From the NCBI GenBank assembly GCA_020161355.1, contig JAIUOF010000014.1, forward strand, positions 19,746-83,745: a stretch of 64,000 nucleotides of DNA. Direction: 5' to 3'. The stretch comes from Bacteroidota bacterium (GTDB taxonomy: Bacteria; Bacteroidota; Bacteroidia; Cytophagales; Spirosomataceae). Below are positions 24,283-32,600 of this stretch, in pieces (position 1 is the first letter of the stretch; every line of letters begins with the position of its first letter). The notes below the pieces were generated by a model that saw nothing but the letters and a program-made list of their open reading frames with translations, was not told where the DNA came from and searched no databases. A program made the translations under genes and the position numbers.

Positions 24283-24894
24283 ATGTCCAGAATACTTCTG
24301 TTGTTTTTGTTTTTAAGTTTAAGATTGTCTGCCCAGGTTATTCCTCCGGCTGAGCCCATTGAGGAGCCTGAAGAAGATGAAAAGGAACCACAGGTGTTAT
24401 TTGAAAAACCAAAACCAGCCTGGAGACAAAATCTGCATTATGGCGGGAATATCTGGCTGGGCTTTTGGGGAGCTTTTTATATTGATGCCTCTCCCATGGC
24501 GGGATACGATGTGACAGGAAAAGGTACTATTGTTGGCCTTGGAGCATCTTTTATTTATCAGGGGGCTTACAAGCAAAGTGGAAATCTGGCTTATGGAGGG
24601 CGTTTGTTTGCAAGGCAGGCGGTTTGGCGTAATTTTTTTGCTCAGGGAGAATTTGAAATGATGAACGCCTCTGCCACTAATTTTTATAATTCAGAATTAA
24701 ACGAAACAGGCCGAAAATGGGGTGGCTCTCCATTATTAGGAATTGGAATGTACCAAAATCGTACCCGAAGCCAAAACGGAAGTTTTATATCAGTGATGTA
24801 TAATATTGGCTCACCATCATATGGTTTTATTAGTCCTCAGTCTTTGGGAGGAAATGGGTCGCCTTTTGTGATAAGAATCGGATATTTCTTTTAA
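24283..24894 (+). CDS. Secreted, probably outer-membrane beta-barrel protein
   Basis: About 203 residues from ATG 24283 with a signal peptide (SRILLLFLFLSLRLSAQ) followed by an acidic, proline-rich stretch (PPAEPIEEPEEDEKEP). The remainder shows alternating aromatic-glycine strands (NIWLGFWGAFYIDASP, GLGASFIYQG, GGRLFARQAVW) and ends in RIGYFF, a C-terminal phenylalanine typical of outer-membrane barrels. Function is unknown. The gene is convergent with purU, stop codons overlapping by four bases. Confidence 0.7.
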   Translation: MSRILLLFLFLSLRLSAQVIPPAEPIEEPEEDEKEPQVLFEKPKPAWRQNLHYGGNIWLGFWGAFYIDASPMAGYDVTGKGTIVGLGASFIYQGAYKQSGNLAYGGRLFARQAVWRNFFAQGEFEMMNASATNFYNSELNETGRKWGGSPLLGIGMYQNRTRSQNGSFISVMYNIGSPSYGFISPQSLGGNGSPFVIRIGYFF

Positions 24895-25730
24895 AGAATC
24901 ACTGTACGATTTCCGAAAATAAAAACCCTGTCGTCAAGAACCAGCTTTAAGGCTTTTATCAACACCATTTTTTCAACGTCACGACCATCCCGGGCCATAT
25001 CCTGGGCCGAATACCGGTGATCTACTTCTTTGGTATCTTGGGCAATGATAGGCCCTTCATCAAGGTTATCGTTTACAAAGTGTGCGGTGGCACCAATAAT
25101 TTTTACACCTCTTTCATAGGCCTGCTTGTAGGGATTAGCTCCAATAAATGCGGGCAAAAACGAGTGGTGAATATTGATGATGCGGTTGGAATAATTAGAT
25201 ACAAAAGCGGGAGAGAGGATTCTCATATATTTTGCTAAAACTAAAAATTCCGGTTTATAGATATCCAGTGTTTTCAAAACAGCTTCCTCATGTTCCTCCC
25301 TGGATTTATCTTCAGCCGAGATGTAATGGAAAGGAATGCCAAATTTCCCGACAAATGGCTGAAGTGAATTGTAGTTACTTACCACCGCCAGCACATTGGC
25401 ATTTAATTCTTCAAAAGCGTATCTTATCAGAATTTCAGATAAACAATGATGTTCTTTTGTGCATAAAAGCACGATATCTTTCTTTTTTTGTTGGTGAAGT
25501 TTAAATTTTATCTCTTCATTTGGGATAACTTTCCTCAAATCCTGCAAAACCTTTTCCGGCTCATAACCATTGTTACTTTCAAACTCGGTACGCATATAAA
25601 ACCAGCCATTGGGGCTCACATATTCGTCTTGTTTGAAGATATTGCATTCGTTTTTGTACAAAACGCTGGTTACATTAAAAATAAGCCCTTTTGCATCAGG
25701 CCCTTCCATCAGGAGGATATGTTTTGACAT
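24891..25730 (-). CDS. purU: Formyltetrahydrofolate deformylase
   Basis: A 279-residue enzyme that splits 10-formyl-THF into THF and formate, supplying formate to purine synthesis and balancing one-carbon pools. It has an N-terminal ACT domain (MEGPDAKGLIFNVTSVLYKNECNI) and a formyltransferase-like catalytic domain with NRIINIHHSFLPAFIGANPYKQAYERGVKIIGATAHFV and the DEGPII motif. The triad Asn, His, Asp residues can be placed in IHHSFLP and VDHRYSAQD. It is separated from der by the inserted four-helix-bundle cassette. Confidence 0.95.
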   Translation of the reverse strand: MSKHILLMEGPDAKGLIFNVTSVLYKNECNIFKQDEYVSPNGWFYMRTEFESNNGYEPEKVLQDLRKVIPNEEIKFKLHQQKKKDIVLLCTKEHHCLSEILIRYAFEELNANVLAVVSNYNSLQPFVGKFGIPFHYISAEDKSREEHEEAVLKTLDIYKPEFLVLAKYMRILSPAFVSNYSNRIINIHHSFLPAFIGANPYKQAYERGVKIIGATAHFVNDNLDEGPIIAQDTKEVDHRYSAQDMARDGRDVEKMVLIKALKLVLDDRVFIFGNRTVIL

Positions 25731-25741
25731 GGTTCGATTTG

Positions 25742-25785
25742 CGATTGATTCGATTTACGATTTACGATTGATTCGATTTACGATT
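25742..25785. repeat. Two direct 21-bp repeats next to the four-helix-bundle gene
   Basis: An identical 21-bp unit starting CGATTGATTCG occurs at 25742-25762 and 25765-25785 (23-base period). A third, inverted copy with 18 of 21 matches lies on the far side of the gene at 26221-26241. The arrangement brackets the gene like the ends of a small mobile cassette. Confidence 0.75.
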
Positions 25786-25791
25786 ACGAAT

Positions 25792-26154
25792 TTATAAATT
25801 TTTATTTTTTGCCCTCAAAGTTTTAATCGAAGAAATAACCATTGAAAGAATTTCATCGGCTTCTTTTTTAAGGAAATTTAATAGCTCATTATTAGTGATA
25901 TGTGAAGATTCTTCTATTAACTCTAGCCAATAAAGGGTCTCATCAGCTTCTTCTACAATCTTCAATTTATTAATCATATCGGCTTGAGATTTTGCTCTGC
26001 AAACTGCCCAATAATTTGCCCCTACTGATGAAGAAGATCTAATTAGTTGTCTTCCATAAATATCTAAGCTCTTTCTTATCGGCAATTGATCCACAAATTC
26101 ACCACACCTCAATGCTAAATTTTTCGTTCTTTTTTTGAAAAGTTCTGCAGTCAT
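25792..26154 (-). CDS. Four-helix-bundle protein (S23 / 23S-rRNA intervening-sequence family)
   Basis: 120 residues, all helical. The pattern LFKKRTKNLALRCGEFVDQLP, IYGRQLIRSSSSVGANYWAVCRAKSQADMINKLKIVEEADETLYWLELI matches the four-helix-bundle family first seen in intervening sequences of 23S rRNA genes (TIGR02436) and related to the Avd accessory protein of diversity-generating retroelements. No rRNA and no reverse transcriptase gene lies nearby. Function is not known; the fold suggests binding of structured RNA. The gene sits between der and purU, framed by inverted 21-bp repeats. Confidence 0.9.
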   Translation of the reverse strand: MTAELFKKRTKNLALRCGEFVDQLPIRKSLDIYGRQLIRSSSSVGANYWAVCRAKSQADMINKLKIVEEADETLYWLELIEESSHITNNELLNFLKKEADEILSMVISSIKTLRAKNKNL

Positions 26155-26220
26155 TTGCTAATTTATTTTTGTGGCAAAATAAAGAAATTTAAACTTATTT
26201 TTTTAATCAAAATAATCTTC

Positions 26221-26248
26221 AATCCTCAATCGAATTAATCGTCAATCG
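26221..26248. repeat. Inverted copy of the 21-bp repeat, right flank
   Basis: The reverse complement of 26221-26241 matches the 21-bp unit at 25765-25785 at 18 of 21 positions, and a partial further copy (TCAATCG) follows up to 26248. It ends 2 bases before the stop codon of der. Confidence 0.65.
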
Positions 26249-26250
26249 TT

Positions 26251-27564
26251 TCATTTTTTCCTAAAGAAAGTTGTAATCACAACTCCCTCAAAACCAAAGT
26301 TTTCTCTGATCTGATTTTGTAAAAATCTTTGATAAGATTCCTTTACGTATTGGGGCAGATTACAAAAGAAAACGAACGTCGGTGATGGTGTAGGTATTTG
26401 AACGATATATTTGATTTTCACCATTTTACCTTTGATGGATGGCGGAGGAGTACGCTCAATGATCGGCAGTAAAACGTCATTGATTTTTGAAGTAGAAATC
26501 TGAGTTTTGCGATTTTCATACACTTCCATCGCTTTTTCAATAACCTGGAAAATTCTGGTTTTTTCCAAAGCCGAAGCAAAAATTACCGGCATATAATTCA
26601 TCGGAGCCAATCTTTCCAATATCTCCTTCTTCATGGTATCCGCAGTTTTAGAATCTTTTTCAAGGGCATCCCATTTGTTAATCATCAGAACGATTCCTTT
26701 TTTGGCATTGTGTGCCTGTGCAATGATACTGATATCCTGAGCTTCAAGTCCTCTGGTGGCATCTAAAAGAATGATACAAACATCGGAATTGTCCAGAGCT
26801 TTGATAGATCTCAGAACCGAATAAAACTCAATGTCTTCATTTACTTTTGCTTTTTTTCTGATTCCGGCAGTATCGGTAATCACAAAGTCTTTTCCGTAAA
26901 GGGTGTACCGGGTGTCAATGGAGTCACGGGTGGTACCTGCAATATCTGTGACAATCGAACGCTCCTTTCCTAATAAAGCATTAAGATACGATGATTTGCC
27001 TACGTTGGGCCTGCCTAAAATCGAAATTCTGGGTACCCCTTCATTTGGATTTTCAACCTTGTCATCAGCCAGATATTTCGACATGGCATCCAGCAAATCC
27101 CCAGTCCCTGAGCCATCAGCAGCGGAGATAGGATAAACTTCTGAGTCCAGCCCCAGACTATAAAATTCTGAAGCTACCAATTGAGCTCTTTCAAAAGTCT
27201 CGGCTTTGTTGGCAACAATAAATACCGGCTTTTTGGATCTTCTGAGTACATTGGCAAACTCCTCATCGAGTTCTGTTAGCCCCATTTTGGTGTCAACAAC
27301 GAACAATATAATAGTAGATTCTTCGAGGGCGAGTTCTACCTGACGACGTATGGCTTCTTCAAAGGTGTCATCAGATCCAACCACATATCCACCGGTATCA
27401 ATCACTGTAAAGTTCTTTTTTAACCAGAAGGCATTACCATAATGGCGGTCGCGGGTTACGCCAGATTGGTTATCGGTGATAGCCACTCTTTCCTCGATCA
27501 ACCTGTTGAAAAGGGTCGATTTGCCTACGTTAGGTCTTCCTACTATGGCTACTATATTTGACAT
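26251..27564 (-). CDS. der: Ribosome biogenesis GTPase Der (EngA)
   Basis: 437 residues with two tandem GTPase domains: G1 motifs GRPNVGKST (first, residues ~8) and GRPNVGKSS (second, ~185), DTGG/DTAG G3 motifs, NKAE and NKWD G4 motifs, and a C-terminal KH-like domain. Der is essential and acts in assembly of the 50S ribosomal subunit. The length and domain order are normal. A -7 promoter box lies upstream at 27628-27635. Confidence 0.98.
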   Translation of the reverse strand: MSNIVAIVGRPNVGKSTLFNRLIEERVAITDNQSGVTRDRHYGNAFWLKKNFTVIDTGGYVVGSDDTFEEAIRRQVELALEESTIILFVVDTKMGLTELDEEFANVLRRSKKPVFIVANKAETFERAQLVASEFYSLGLDSEVYPISAADGSGTGDLLDAMSKYLADDKVENPNEGVPRISILGRPNVGKSSYLNALLGKERSIVTDIAGTTRDSIDTRYTLYGKDFVITDTAGIRKKAKVNEDIEFYSVLRSIKALDNSDVCIILLDATRGLEAQDISIIAQAHNAKKGIVLMINKWDALEKDSKTADTMKKEILERLAPMNYMPVIFASALEKTRIFQVIEKAMEVYENRKTQISTSKINDVLLPIIERTPPPSIKGKMVKIKYIVQIPTPSPTFVFFCNLPQYVKESYQRFLQNQIRENFGFEGVVITTFFRKK

Positions 27565-27627
27565 TTTTGATGCAGTTTTTTCTTTAAATTATTCTATATC
27601 AGCTTTTTCTATTTCTGAAAAGGGGTG

Positions 27628-27635
27628 CAAATATA
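27628..27635 (-). promoter_or_regulatory. -7 promoter box upstream of der
   Basis: On the minus strand TATATTTG (27635-27628) followed by CACCCC matches the Bacteroidota -7 consensus exactly. It lies 64 bases before the der ATG. No TTG is found at the standard -33 distance, so support rests on the -7 box. Confidence 0.5.
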
Positions 27636-27688
27636 GGTATTTTGTTTGAAAGTATAAAATAGTTTTTGAAAATCAGTGAGTTAAGACC

Positions 27689-28585
27689 TCAAAACAACTT
27701 CTCCCACGAGATCAAGGCAATTGCTAAAATCGCTAATCCAATGCCAACAGAATTTAGTTTGGAAATCTTTTCTTTGAAATAAATAATAGAAACAAGGGCC
27801 GAAACGGATATTACTCCAATATTATAAACCGGATAAACAAACGCTCCGCTATTACCGAAATGTCCTAAAGTCAAAATCAGAAAGTAGAATGAAAGGAAAT
27901 TGGGAATGCCAAGTGTAATGGCTGCAATCAGGTTTTTAAATTCCAGTTTTTCTTTTTTTACAAAATAATTATAGAGCAAAAGGAAAATACCTCCCAATAT
28001 AGCACCAAAAATCATCACTAAAGTAACCGGAATTGTTCGGGAAGGATCAGCGATATATTTGATATTGAGAAAGTTGATGGCCGTATTGGTGATGCCATAC
28101 ATCAGAAATACCGCCAAAGCCAGTCCGCCTGTGGTCAACCAATTGGCTTTTTGTGGGCCATTTTCACCACCTTTAAAAGTGGCAATTCCGATAGCCAATA
28201 TGGCCAGAATCAACCCGAAATAGTTAAGCCCACTAAATTGAATTTCGCTGGTATTGAATACCAAAAGACTAAATAAAACCGGGATTACCAAAGAAATATT
28301 ATTGGCCAATGAAGTAATCGTCATCCCGATTTTTTGGGTTGATGCACCACTCAAAATGAACGTTATGATAAATCCAAATCCCAAAAGAAGCGAAAACCAA
28401 ACCCAGTTTTCAGCCAAAGGCATACTGAATGTCTGTCCGGCAGGCATCAATAGATAACCTGAAATAAAACATACAGGATAATTTAGGGCAATAGCCTGAG
28501 CCGTGTTGATGCCGTATTTCGGAAATATCCGGAAGTTTACCAGCAACAAAACCGAGAATAAAATACTTAATATCAGATAGATCAT
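27689..28585 (-). CDS. DMT-superfamily (EamA/GRP-like) transporter
   Basis: A 298-residue membrane protein with ten hydrophobic helices in two repeats of five, as in the drug/metabolite transporter superfamily. The starting helix MIYLILSILFSVLLLVNFRIFPKYGI and the GYLL, SGASTQKIGMTITSLANNISLVIPVL segments fit the EamA or sugar-transporter-like branch. The substrate cannot be told. It appears to be a single-gene unit, with a palindromic repeat behind its start and der in front. Confidence 0.8.
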   Translation of the reverse strand: MIYLILSILFSVLLLVNFRIFPKYGINTAQAIALNYPVCFISGYLLMPAGQTFSMPLAENWVWFSLLLGFGFIITFILSGASTQKIGMTITSLANNISLVIPVLFSLLVFNTSEIQFSGLNYFGLILAILAIGIATFKGGENGPQKANWLTTGGLALAVFLMYGITNTAINFLNIKYIADPSRTIPVTLVMIFGAILGGIFLLLYNYFVKKEKLEFKNLIAAITLGIPNFLSFYFLILTLGHFGNSGAFVYPVYNIGVISVSALVSIIYFKEKISKLNSVGIGLAILAIALISWEKLF

Positions 28586-28599
28586 AATTGAGATTATTT

Positions 28600-28660
28600 T
28601 GTCAGGCTTAGCTTGACGAAGTCACTTCAAGTTTAACACTTCGACTAGTTCAGTGTGACA
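28600..28660. repeat. Imperfect palindromic intergenic repeat (REP-like)
   Basis: A 61-base element starting TGTCAGGCTTAGCTTGACGA and ending ACTTCGACTAGTTCAGTGTG-ACA. The two ends are inverted copies of each other (TGTCA...CGAAGT at both). It is followed by eight T on the plus strand, although no plus-strand gene precedes it. Words such as CTTCGAC...CAGTGTGACA recur between genes in many Bacteroidota genomes in my recollection; not verified. Confidence 0.6.
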
Positions 28661-28666
28661 TTTTTT

Positions 28667-31003
28667 TTACTTCAAATAATTGGCATAAGTAATACACTCT
28701 TTCAGTATCATATCTTCATATTTAGCATTTTGATATTTGCTTTTTAAGATTCCGAAAAACTTGCGGAATTTGGGCAATTCCTCTGCCGACATTTTAGCCA
28801 AATATGCCTCTTCCTGATCATAATCGGTAGGTCGGTTTTTGTAAAACTTCACCCAATAGTTGTTTCGCTCACACAAGGCACCGGCATAACATATTTTCGC
28901 TCCCAATTCGGTGTCCGGGTTTTTCTGAAGTGCTTTTTCGTAGAATTTAAGGACATTTTCGGTGGTATAATAGTCGCCTGCAAGGTTTTTATTGTACTCT
29001 AATTCCATCGAGCTTTTTTCACGATGACTTAGAATCCATGCCTGCCCGAAATAGCTGAGGTTGTACAAGTGATTGCCATATTCATAAATATCGGCAGCTG
29101 TCGCCGTTGAAGTATTGGCTTTGGCTTTAAGGTGTGCAAGGTAATCGAGATATTCATCCAGACGGGTCAGTTTATTATTTTGCTCCAAAAACAGATCTTT
29201 GGATTTGGTGTCAAAATACTCGGTCAACGATTGTTCTTCTTTGTATTTCTCAGAAATTTTCCGGCTGGTTTTGGCAGCATTGATAAAGTCTTCCTGCTTC
29301 ACATAGGCCCGCATGAGGGCGAGATTCACGAAATCAGCTTTTAAGCCTGACAATGCCAATAGTTTTTTATCATTGGCACTTAGGTTTTTACTGTTAAAAA
29401 AAGCCACAATCTTTTCTAAAAATGGTGCTGAACAGGTGTCTATTAAGTTTTCTGGATTGATCCCCAAATCATAATATTGCCCAACAGTCGCAACGTTAGC
29501 CGCCAAAAATGCCTTCAAATTATCGCCCGCAGATTTTTTTGGTTTAGAACATGAGCTAAACCAACCGCCTGACTTGGTTTCGGCAGTTTGATTGTAATAA
29601 TTGGCCAGTTTATTACTCATTTTTACCAACATATTATTGTCTCTGAAGGTTTCAGTTTTAGTAAAACCCTCCAGGGTTGCCAGTAATTTTGCTTCGTTTT
29701 CGGGTGTATTTGGCAGGTCACTCAGTTCAAACTTCAAAAACTCAGCTTGTTTTTTGGTGACCGGATTTTTTGTATTGGCCAATTCTTCGAGAAGTTTTTG
29801 AGATTTTTCTGAGTCGTTTTTCAGATAATAAAAATATGCAGATGAGATTTTCCAGAAATCGGGGTTTGTAACTTTTCCATCTGAAGCTACATCTTCAGCG
29901 AATTCAAGCATTTTTTCGAGATAAGTTTTGCCCTCTTCTTCGGCCTCCTTTACCTTTTTCGGGTCAATATTGTAGTTTTCATCGTAAAAGTTTCTTGTAT
30001 TGGAATACAGATTGGCATTTTTATCTGCGAAAAATACCATTTCATTTTTGTTGATTTCCCGGGTAAAAATCAGCTCCAAAAGCTCATTTTTCGGGTCGAT
30101 TTTGTAAAGTTCTTTGATGTTCTCAAGCTCGTCCTGATAAGGTTGAACGCCTCTCATTGCCAGTACGTTTGCTTTTTCTTTTTCGGTTTTCGCTAGTTTT
30201 AGAGCATTTTCAAAATGTGATTCATTTATACCTCTTACGCTCAAATCTGCCTGATATCTTTTTGAAGGAGCATTGCCAAATACCTGAGCGAAAAGCAAGA
30301 CAGCCCTGACTGTATCACCTGTTCTTTTATAGCTACCCGCTACTCTGCTAAGTGCCCAGTCACTGATGAAAGTTTTGCTTTTGATGGTAGCATTGTATTT
30401 ATTGTAAGCTTCGATGGCCATTTTATGGTATCCTGAGCGGTGCAAAAGTTTTACATGTTGAAACAAATATCTTTCTTTCAGGAAATCGTCTTTTGCCGAC
30501 TTGAAACTTCTAAAAGCCGCATCGGCCTCAGTTTTGATGGCGACAGTATCAACTAAAGGGTTTTCATCCCAGTAATTCTCTTTGACAGGAATAAGTTTAT
30601 CGGTTTTTTCTGCAAATGTCAGGTATTCAGCGGCGTCAGGTTTAAATCCTTTGATGCTCAGAGTTAATGCAGAAGTGTGGGTGTTGCCATAAAGAGCATC
30701 ATATACCGCCTTACGGTCAATTTTTTTACCTAAATAATTATACCAGGCATCGGTATTTGCGGTTTCTTCGACGGTTTCTTTTTGGGGCTGAGGTTGCTCA
30801 GAATAATAGTACGGCTCCTCGTTGAGAAATAAACTGGAATAATAGTAGGGCTTGGTCTCTGCAGGCGTATTGGCATTTTCAGGATAAAACAGCGAAAAAT
30901 ACTCAGCATAATCGTAGGGTGAAGGACCACAAGCCAATATCACTAATGTTCCTAAAATGACATGGGCTTTTTTAATTCTACTCAAATAGGGTTTTAGTTT
31001 CAT
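28667..31003 (-). CDS. Large putative lipoprotein with helical repeats, function unknown
   Basis: 778 residues. The N-terminus HVILGTLVILACGPSPYDY carries a hydrophobic signal and a lipobox-like cysteine. A low-complexity Tyr/Pro-rich stretch (residues ~35-80) is followed by several hundred residues of amphipathic helix pairs that look like TPR/SEL1-type solenoid repeats, for example YAGALCERNNYWVKFY and KGENL-like helices. I recognise no enzyme motif. Proteins of this kind, opening with CG..YDY..YFSLFYPE, seem to be conserved in Bacteroidota as uncharacterised lipoproteins. It overlaps the 329-residue partner gene by 26 bases, so the two are probably made together. Confidence 0.7.
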   Translation of the reverse strand: MKLKPYLSRIKKAHVILGTLVILACGPSPYDYAEYFSLFYPENANTPAETKPYYYSSLFLNEEPYYYSEQPQPQKETVEETANTDAWYNYLGKKIDRKAVYDALYGNTHTSALTLSIKGFKPDAAEYLTFAEKTDKLIPVKENYWDENPLVDTVAIKTEADAAFRSFKSAKDDFLKERYLFQHVKLLHRSGYHKMAIEAYNKYNATIKSKTFISDWALSRVAGSYKRTGDTVRAVLLFAQVFGNAPSKRYQADLSVRGINESHFENALKLAKTEKEKANVLAMRGVQPYQDELENIKELYKIDPKNELLELIFTREINKNEMVFFADKNANLYSNTRNFYDENYNIDPKKVKEAEEEGKTYLEKMLEFAEDVASDGKVTNPDFWKISSAYFYYLKNDSEKSQKLLEELANTKNPVTKKQAEFLKFELSDLPNTPENEAKLLATLEGFTKTETFRDNNMLVKMSNKLANYYNQTAETKSGGWFSSCSKPKKSAGDNLKAFLAANVATVGQYYDLGINPENLIDTCSAPFLEKIVAFFNSKNLSANDKKLLALSGLKADFVNLALMRAYVKQEDFINAAKTSRKISEKYKEEQSLTEYFDTKSKDLFLEQNNKLTRLDEYLDYLAHLKAKANTSTATAADIYEYGNHLYNLSYFGQAWILSHREKSSMELEYNKNLAGDYYTTENVLKFYEKALQKNPDTELGAKICYAGALCERNNYWVKFYKNRPTDYDQEEAYLAKMSAEELPKFRKFFGILKSKYQNAKYEDMILKECITYANYLK

Positions 31004-31967
31004 AATTTTTCAGGCAGGTTTTATCAAGATGAAAAAAGATAATTGCAGTACTTTTTTGGTTTAATTTACTTATAATAAGGTTTTTTATTTTTAAAACTTC
31101 CTCAAAATCAGGTTGTTCAAATTTCAGAATATCGCCTTTTCTGAGCTGTACTCCGCAGATTTGCCCCGATGATTTGCATTCGAAAATTAAGTCATTTTTT
31201 ATTTCTGACAAAAACGAAGCACTCTTAAGAATATTTAAAGAGATTTCCGGCAAAAATGCATGAAAAATTCCGCTTCTGTAAACTATCGTTTGGGAAAATA
31301 TCGGCAGAGCGATTTTTAATGATAAGGGGTATTCATTTAGTCGGTCCAAATAGGCAGATACAGTATGAGCATCAAAAACTGAATTGATTTCAGAGTACTT
31401 TCGCCAGTCGCCGGTATTGTAAACCATCAGACTTCCCTCATCTACCGGTGGAATGCCGGTCTTTTCAAAAAACTTAATTTGATGAAGTCGTATGGTCGCC
31501 GAAATTTTCCGACCCGATTTTTCTTTGATTTTCCGCAAAAAATAAAAATATTTTGAGCTTGTACTTTCTGTCCAGTCGCAATCCAGCTGAATTTCTTCAG
31601 GAAGTTTTCTTTTATTAAAATAATCAAAAATATTGGTGGCAAGTGCTTCAATTTGTTTAAAATCAGCAAATTGAAAGGTGCGATTGGTAATAAAAATTAC
31701 CGGTACATAATCTTTGGGGCATGGGTCTTTCCAGGTGATAATCTTAACCGGCTCGGGCTTTCCACTTCTGAAATCGACATCAAATTCTCTGATATAAAGT
31801 TGTGAATTCAGGGCACTTTTAAGAGCTTTTTTTTCTGAACTATCAAGCTGAAAAATGGTTTTCCAGAAATAAAAACTGCTTTCAGTTATCTTGACTTTAT
31901 TTTCTTGAGTGCATCCCATTACAAGAATGCAGATAGAAATAGATACAATTAATTTATTGATTTTCAA
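30978..31967 (-). CDS. Putative lipoprotein, partner of the 778-residue protein
   Basis: 329 residues, with a signal peptide ending ILVMGCTQ, a good lipobox (Cys19). The mature part has alternating strand-helix order and conserved-looking stretches IQLDCDWTESTSSKYFYFLRKI and SATIRLHQI...GIPPVDEGSLMVYNTGDW, which suggest a TIM-barrel-like domain, perhaps related to DUF3142 or GH-like families; this is uncertain. The only usable start is TTG 31967, because a stop lies upstream in frame at 32009-32007. The gene follows the 50-codon gene by 10 bases and overlaps the 778-residue gene. Confidence 0.7.
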   Translation of the reverse strand: MKINKLIVSISICILVMGCTQENKVKITESSFYFWKTIFQLDSSEKKALKSALNSQLYIREFDVDFRSGKPEPVKIITWKDPCPKDYVPVIFITNRTFQFADFKQIEALATNIFDYFNKRKLPEEIQLDCDWTESTSSKYFYFLRKIKEKSGRKISATIRLHQIKFFEKTGIPPVDEGSLMVYNTGDWRKYSEINSVFDAHTVSAYLDRLNEYPLSLKIALPIFSQTIVYRSGIFHAFLPEISLNILKSASFLSEIKNDLIFECKSSGQICGVQLRKGDILKFEQPDFEEVLKIKNLIISKLNQKSTAIIFFHLDKTCLKNYETKTLFE

Positions 31968-31977
31968 TTGAATAAAA

Positions 31978-32130
31978 TCAAATATGCAATGGTTCTTTGA
32001 GGCTTTTTAAAAGCTCAGTGGCTTTCTCAAGCTTTTTCTGAATAAAAGGATCCGACGGATTACTCTTAATTTTTTGATTTAGGGTAACATTAGGCTTTAA
32101 TAATTCTAATGATTTAGCTTTAACTTTCAT
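31978..32130 (-). CDS. Small 50-residue protein overlapping the DUF6934 gene
   Basis: ATG 32130 overlaps the DUF6934 stop codon (ATGA) and the frame runs 50 codons to TGA at 31978. The product is basic and helical: MKVKAKSLELLKPNVTLNQ, then SDPFIQKKLEKATELLKSLKE. The overlap is the typical sign of coupled translation of a two-gene unit. A small helical protein next to a compact alpha/beta partner recalls toxin-antitoxin or adaptor pairs; no family is recognised. It is short enough to be missed by gene finders. Confidence 0.65.
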   Translation of the reverse strand: MKVKAKSLELLKPNVTLNQKIKSNPSDPFIQKKLEKATELLKSLKEPLHI

Positions 32131-32567
32131 TTCATTTTTATAAAAAAACCTTCATAATTTACTTCTGAAACAAAATCTTCAACTTCCCCGTTCCTTATTC
32201 CTTTCACTAATAGGATGTCATTCATTTCGGTTATATTTTTAGCAATCACAATTTGGTAAAGTCTGCTTCTGCTTGCTGTACTTCTCAAAATTAAAATAAT
32301 TTTTCCGGTTCGTGTCTTAAAGAATTCAAAAATTATCTGAATAATTGTAGCCAACACCTTTTCCATATCTTGATTGTTGCTAACTATCAAATCATCAATG
32401 GTTCCATCAGTTTTCATGTCTCCAAAACCCAAATTAAAAATCTCAGGATTTTGTGGTAAAGGTGTAAATTCAACTACTTTTCTGATCTTTTTTCTGTCAC
32501 TAATACTATCAAACTCAAACCTTAAGCCATCTGGTGAACTTTCAAAATTATAGCATGGTATTTTCAT
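32127..32567 (-). CDS. DUF6934 family protein
   Basis: 146 residues. The sequence RKKIRKVVEFTPL, FNLGFGDMKTDGTIDDLIVSNNQDMEKVLATIIQII and the later STASRSRLYQIVI and VNYEGFFIKM match the DUF6934 pattern (GD-D-SNN-D-KVLATV, RTRLY, NYE-F) known to me as a Bacteroidota-specific family with no assigned function. It has no signal peptide. A -7 box at 32593-32600 should drive it, followed by the 50-codon gene and perhaps both lipoprotein genes in one transcript. Confidence 0.8.
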   Translation of the reverse strand: MKIPCYNFESSPDGLRFEFDSISDRKKIRKVVEFTPLPQNPEIFNLGFGDMKTDGTIDDLIVSNNQDMEKVLATIIQIIFEFFKTRTGKIILILRSTASRSRLYQIVIAKNITEMNDILLVKGIRNGEVEDFVSEVNYEGFFIKMK

Positions 32568-32592
32568 TATTGTCAGATTTGGATTCTTCTGA

Positions 32593-32600
32593 CAAATATA
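32593..32600 (-). promoter_or_regulatory. -7 promoter box of the DUF6934 gene set
   Basis: TATATTTG on the minus strand (32600-32593) is an exact -7 consensus, 25 bases before ATG 32567. No TTG occurs at the 19-21 base distance; the nearest is 13 bases upstream. Confidence 0.5.

Noticed and set aside
25742..25785. CRISPR-like reading of the 21-bp repeats
   Set aside because: The 23-base period leaves only a 2-base spacer and there are two direct copies, so it is a tandem repeat.
25792..26154. Diversity-generating retroelement (Avd-like gene)
   Set aside because: No reverse transcriptase, template repeat or variable repeat occurs in the window; the gene fits the S23 branch of the four-helix-bundle family.
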